Positions 61,009-64,000 of a stretch of DNA of 64,000 nucleotides are shown here, one piece after another. A program made the position numbers and the translations under genes. The first letter of the stretch is position 1. Every line of letters starts with the position of its first letter. Source of the stretch: Nocardioides silvaticus (GTDB lineage Bacteria > Actinomycetota > Actinomycetes > Propionibacteriales > Nocardioidaceae); the NCBI RefSeq assembly GCF_003160695.1, contig NZ_QGDD01000010.1:95776-159775 (forward strand), in the 5' to 3' direction. The notes beneath the pieces were generated by a model. That model saw only the letters and a list, made by a program, of their open reading frames with translations. It searched no databases and was not told the origin of the DNA.

Positions 61009-62082
61009 ATGGCGAGCACCATCCCGTGGGAGCGCGTACGTCGATCCGCGTCCAAGCTGACGACGCCGCTCCATCCCGACGACTACCTGCGACTGGTGAA
61101 TCCGCTGTGGAGCTCGCGTGAGCTCCGCGGCCGGATCGAGGAAGTGATCCCCGAGACCGAGGACGCCGCGACGTTGGTGATCAAGCCTGGCTGGGGTTGG
61201 CGCTACAACCACAAGCCGGGCCAGTACGTCGGCATCGGCATCCAGGTCAACGGCAAGTTCCAGTGGCGCTCCTACTCCGTCAGTTCGCCGCCCGAGCGGC
61301 GCCGCGGCACCATCACCATCACGGTGCGCGCGATGCCGGAGGGGAAGCTCTCCAGCCACCTCGTGAACGGGTTGGCCGCCGGCACCATCGTCCGGCTCGC
61401 CCTGCCCGAGGGCGACTTCGTCCTGCCGGACCCGCCGCCGCAGCGGATGCTGTTCCTGGTCGGCGGCAGCGGGGTGACGCCGGTGATGGCGATGCTGCGC
61501 ACGCTCGACCGGCGCGGGTCGATGCCGGACGTCGTCATGCACTACTCGTCCCCCACCGAGGACCGGATGATCTTCCGGGACGAGCTCGACCACCTCGAGC
61601 AGAAGCACGAGGGACTGACTCTGCACCGGTTGCAGACAGACGTCGACGGGATGCTGGACCTCGCTGATCTCGATGAGATCTGCCCCGACTGGCGTGAGCG
61701 GGAGACCTACGCCTGCGGCCCGGGGCCGATGCTCGACGCGATCACCGAGTACTACGAGGCGAACGACCTCGAGGAGCACCTGCACCTCGAGCGGTTCTCC
61801 CTCGAGCTCGGCGGCGAAGGCGGCGAGGGCGGCACGATCACGTTCCAGAACTCGGGGAAGACCGTCGAGGCCGACGGCGCCACCACCGTCCTCGAGGCCG
61901 GCGAGGAAGCCGGCGTCGGCATGCCCTACGGCTGCCGGATGGGCATCTGCCACACCTGCACGCTCACCCTCATCAAGGGCAAGGTGCGCGACCTGCGCAA
62001 CGGCGACGAGTACGACAGCCCCAACGAACCCGTCCAGACCTGCGTCACCGCCGCCGTCGGTGACTGCACGCTGGACATCTGA
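61009..62082 (+). CDS. Ferredoxin reductase with C-terminal 2Fe-2S domain
   Basis: A 357-residue electron transfer protein. It has an FAD domain ('KFQWRSYSVSSPPERRRG', RxYS), an NAD domain ('LFLVGGSGVTPVMAMLRTL' and 'TYACGPGPMLDAI') and a plant-type 2Fe-2S domain (about 275-357) with 'PYGCRMGICHTCTLTLIKG' and a last Cys in 'VQTCVTA'. It matches the reductase that feeds the DesA3 stearoyl-CoA desaturase of mycobacteria (Rv3230c type). GGGAGG is only one base from ATG 61009, too close for normal use, so leaderless initiation is possible. Followed by the desaturase 12 bases later. Confidence 0.93.
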   Translation: MASTIPWERVRRSASKLTTPLHPDDYLRLVNPLWSSRELRGRIEEVIPETEDAATLVIKPGWGWRYNHKPGQYVGIGIQVNGKFQWRSYSVSSPPERRRGTITITVRAMPEGKLSSHLVNGLAAGTIVRLALPEGDFVLPDPPPQRMLFLVGGSGVTPVMAMLRTLDRRGSMPDVVMHYSSPTEDRMIFRDELDHLEQKHEGLTLHRLQTDVDGMLDLADLDEICPDWRERETYACGPGPMLDAITEYYEANDLEEHLHLERFSLELGGEGGEGGTITFQNSGKTVEADGATTVLEAGEEAGVGMPYGCRMGICHTCTLTLIKGKVRDLRNGDEYDSPNEPVQTCVTAAVGDCTLDI

Positions 62083-62094
62083 GGAAGGACCGAC

Positions 62095-63312
62095 ATGGCG
62101 ATCTCCGACGTCAAGGAGTACACGCACCTCACCGAGGACGAGGTGGAGCAGATCGGGCGTGAGCTCGACCAGATCCGTGCCGACATCGAGGAGTCACGCG
62201 GCGACTCCGATGCGGCGTACATCAACCGCCTGATCAAGATCCAACGCGGTCTCGCCGCCGCCGGCCGGGTGACGTTGCTCGTCGGGACGCAGTTCAAGGA
62301 GACGCGGAAGCCGGCCTGGGTGCTCGGCGCCGGGCTGCTCGGCCTGCACAAGATCCTCGAGAACATGGAGATCGGCCACAACGTCATGCACGGGCAGTGG
62401 GACTGGATGAACGATCCGGAGATCCACTCGTCCAACTGGGAGTGGGACACCGCCCAGCCGGCCGAGCAGTGGAAGCACTCGCACAACTACATCCACCACC
62501 AGTTCACCAACGTCCTGGGCTACGACAACGACATCGGCTACGGCGTCCTGCGGATGGCGCGCGAGCAGAAGTGGTCGCCGTACAACCTCGGCCAGCCGAT
62601 CTACAACAGCCTGCTCGCCACCCTCTTCGAGTGGGGTGTCGCCCTCCACGACCTCGACATCGAGCGGATCCGCAAGGGCGAGAAGGATCCGAAGGAGATG
62701 AAGCGGCAGCTCAAGCAGATCTTCAAGAAGGGTCGTAACCAGGTCCTCAAGGACTACGTCGTCTACCCGGCGCTCGCGGGCAAGCAGTGGAAGACGGTGC
62801 TGACCGCCAACGTCGCCGCGAACATCACCCGCAACCTGTGGTCCTACATGATCATCTTCTGCGGTCACTTCCCCGACGGTGCAGTGCACTTCACCGAGGA
62901 GGAGATCGAGAACGAGACCCGGGCGGAGTGGTACCTCCGGCAGATCCTCGGCTCGGCCAACTTCGAGGGCGGCCGGCTCCTGCACATCTTGTCGGGAAGC
63001 CTCGGGTTCCAGATCGAGCACCACATCTTCCCGGACCTGCCGAGCAACCGGTACCCGGAGATCTCCGAGAAGGTCCAGGCGCTGACCGCGAAGTACGACA
63101 TCCCGTACACCACCGGTCCGCTCCACCGGCAGTACGGCCAGGCGCTGCGCACGATCATGAAGCTCTCGCTGCCGAACTCCTGGACGAGCAGCGACCAGCC
63201 GGACCCGCCGACCCCGCCCCGCGACCGCAAGCGCCGCGGCGACGACGAGCGTCCTTCGCGCAGGACCGAGCTCGGAGGGTGGTCGCGCTCCTCGTCGAAG
63301 GCCCGCGGGTGA
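62095..63312 (+). CDS. Acyl-CoA fatty acid desaturase (DesA3-like)
   Basis: A 405-residue membrane desaturase that would introduce a Delta-9 double bond into fatty acyl-CoA. Three His clusters are visible: 'IGHNVMHGQWDW', 'KHSHNYIHHQFTN' and 'GFQIEHHIFPDLPSN'. Hydrophobic segments near residues 70-95 and 235-265 fit the family. ATG 62095 has GAGGAAGGA upstream. Its C-terminus has a long basic tail. It takes electrons from the reductase encoded just upstream. Confidence 0.94.
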   Translation: MAISDVKEYTHLTEDEVEQIGRELDQIRADIEESRGDSDAAYINRLIKIQRGLAAAGRVTLLVGTQFKETRKPAWVLGAGLLGLHKILENMEIGHNVMHGQWDWMNDPEIHSSNWEWDTAQPAEQWKHSHNYIHHQFTNVLGYDNDIGYGVLRMAREQKWSPYNLGQPIYNSLLATLFEWGVALHDLDIERIRKGEKDPKEMKRQLKQIFKKGRNQVLKDYVVYPALAGKQWKTVLTANVAANITRNLWSYMIIFCGHFPDGAVHFTEEEIENETRAEWYLRQILGSANFEGGRLLHILSGSLGFQIEHHIFPDLPSNRYPEISEKVQALTAKYDIPYTTGPLHRQYGQALRTIMKLSLPNSWTSSDQPDPPTPPRDRKRRGDDERPSRRTELGGWSRSSSKARG

Positions 63313-63695
63313 CCGCCGTGGCGATGCAGACCCCGCACGGCATGACCGGCCCGTTCGCCTGGGACCCCTCGCCCGAGGGCGGCCTGGGCGAGCTGGTCGG
63401 TCGCCGGGTCACGCAGTGCGCGCTCAGCCGGATCTGCGGCGTCTGCGCCGAGTCGCTGGGCCGGCCGATCGTGTTCGTCGGGACGGGTGAGGAGATCGGG
63501 CGCAACGCCTTCCACGCGCCCCCGCTCCACGCCGAGTGCGCCGACGCGCTGCTCCGCGACCCCGGTGCCGACCCAGCCTGGCAGATCGTCACCACCGCCG
63601 GCTTCGAGTTCGTCCGCCCCGGCAAGGAGGACGTCGACAAGCGCCCCACCTTCCAGCCGAACTCACTCATCGACGCCCCCTCGGTCGTCGAGTAG
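63309..63695 (+). CDS. Hypothetical protein ending in a repeat-derived tail
   Basis: A 128-residue protein starting at GTG 63309, overlapping the desaturase stop by four bases, so it is co-translated. It contains a Cys pair 'RICGVCAESLGRPIVFVG' and a His/Cys stretch 'APPLHAECADALL', perhaps a zinc site. No family is recognised. The last residues 'APSVVE' and the TAG lie within a copy of the palindromic element that begins near 63680. Confidence 0.7.
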   Translation: MTAVAMQTPHGMTGPFAWDPSPEGGLGELVGRRVTQCALSRICGVCAESLGRPIVFVGTGEEIGRNAFHAPPLHAECADALLRDPGADPAWQIVTTAGFEFVRPGKEDVDKRPTFQPNSLIDAPSVVE

Positions 63696-63890
63696 CCCGA
63701 CCCCCTCGGTCGTCGAGTAGCCCGAGCGCTCTGGCGCGAGGGCGTATCGAGACGCGGTGAGGCGACAGTCCAGCGGCGAGTGGGCACGTGTGAGGCGTCT
63801 CGATACATCGCTCGCTGCGCTCGCTCTCCTCCTCGACGACCGATAAGAGCGCCGCGCTTCCGTCGGTCGTCGAGTAGCCCGAGCCGCTAG
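63680..63890. repeat. Palindromic element array at the right edge
   Basis: Contains GGTCGTCGAGTAG half-sites at about 63683, 63706 and 63863, a full unit ending in GGGCGTATCGAGACG (about 63739-63754) and an inverted unit GTCTCGATACATCGCTCG to CTCGACGACCGAT (63798-63843). The last copy is cut off after CCGAGCCGCTAG at 63890, in the middle of the unit, where unrelated sequence begins. Confidence 0.85.
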
Positions 63891-64000
63891 GTGTGATGTC
63901 CAGGCACGTTGTTCGATCGGGTACGGCGAGCCGTAGATAGGTGAAGGCCTCCCCGATGTGGAGTGGAGCTGTCTAGGACCACACTCCAAGGGAGGCCTTC
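63891..64000. mobile_element. Probable end of an insertion element
   Basis: From 63891 the sequence abruptly leaves the repeat consensus. It holds a large hairpin: GAAGGCCTCCC (63943-63953) pairs perfectly with 63990-64000, with an inner stem GGAGTG/CACTCC (63960-63965 and 63982-63987). Such end structures precede transposase genes. The element continues outside the window, so the family cannot be told and the call is an inference. Confidence 0.45.

Overview
The window is about 70% or more G+C, with strong GC3 codon bias, frequent GTG starts, WhiB, Lsr2-type and NrdR/NrdJ proteins, a DesA3-like desaturase and many paralogue types typical of Actinobacteria. Gene content and the style of the intergenic palindromes fit Nocardioides or a close relative (Nocardioidaceae); this is inference from content, not from a marker gene. 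It looks like an ordinary chromosome segment with no rRNA, no prophage and no CRISPR array. One tRNA gene is visible.

Layout. 0.1-2.6 kb: small lipoproteins, an AbiEi/DUF559 nuclease-like protein framed by two copies of a palindrome, and a membrane protein. 3.0-6.5 kb: nrdR-nrdJ (B12-dependent ribonucleotide reductase and its repressor). 6.6-8.1 kb: a broken, partly duplicated rtcB RNA ligase gene behind an odd tRNA-Arg(ACG)-like gene. 8.2-14.6 kb: MOSC protein, NERD nuclease-like protein, secreted thermonuclease, a decayed RHH/PIN toxin-antitoxin pair, an ERCC4-Lsr2 nuclease and a secreted AMIN-like protein. 14.7-17.5 kb: MarR regulator divergent from a rhodanese-YceI-CPBP protease-SnoaL cluster with strong operators. 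17.5-25.9 kb: oxidoreductase, malQ, EVE-like, HNH, NYN, M1 aminopeptidase, a second NERD protein and a PLD_N membrane protein. 26-32.6 kb: a protein kinase-BRCT fusion, haloalkane dehalogenase, two tandem secreted beta-propellers and a Nudix hydrolase. 32.6-38.5 kb: hemerythrin, a gluconate cluster (FCD regulator, MFS, GntK, GntP), a methyltransferase and a WhiB7-type regulator with an upstream ORF and attenuator-like terminator. 39-51.4 kb: hypotheticals, Mug glycosylase, NAGPA-type protein, an orphan adenine methyltransferase, a large repeat array, WS/DGAT acyltransferase, Y-family polymerase, YbdK ligase and a FUSC protein. 51.5-60.9 kb: a complete sugar uptake and oxidation cluster (ROK repressor, ABC importer, two TIM-barrel isomerases, Gfo/Idh dehydrogenase). 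61-63.7 kb: a ferredoxin reductase-fatty acid desaturase operon. The last 110 bases look like the end of a mobile element.

The most striking feature is a family of imperfect palindromic elements (core GGTCGTCGAGTAG ... GCTAGC ... CGTATCGAGAC) present at seven loci. One copy lies in frame inside nrdJ, three copies supply the last residues and stop codon (VVE-stop) of unrelated genes, one lies between the tRNA and rtcB, and one seems to be interrupted by the mobile element at the right edge. Decay is also visible in rtcB, in the toxin-antitoxin pair and in a Uma2-like remnant.
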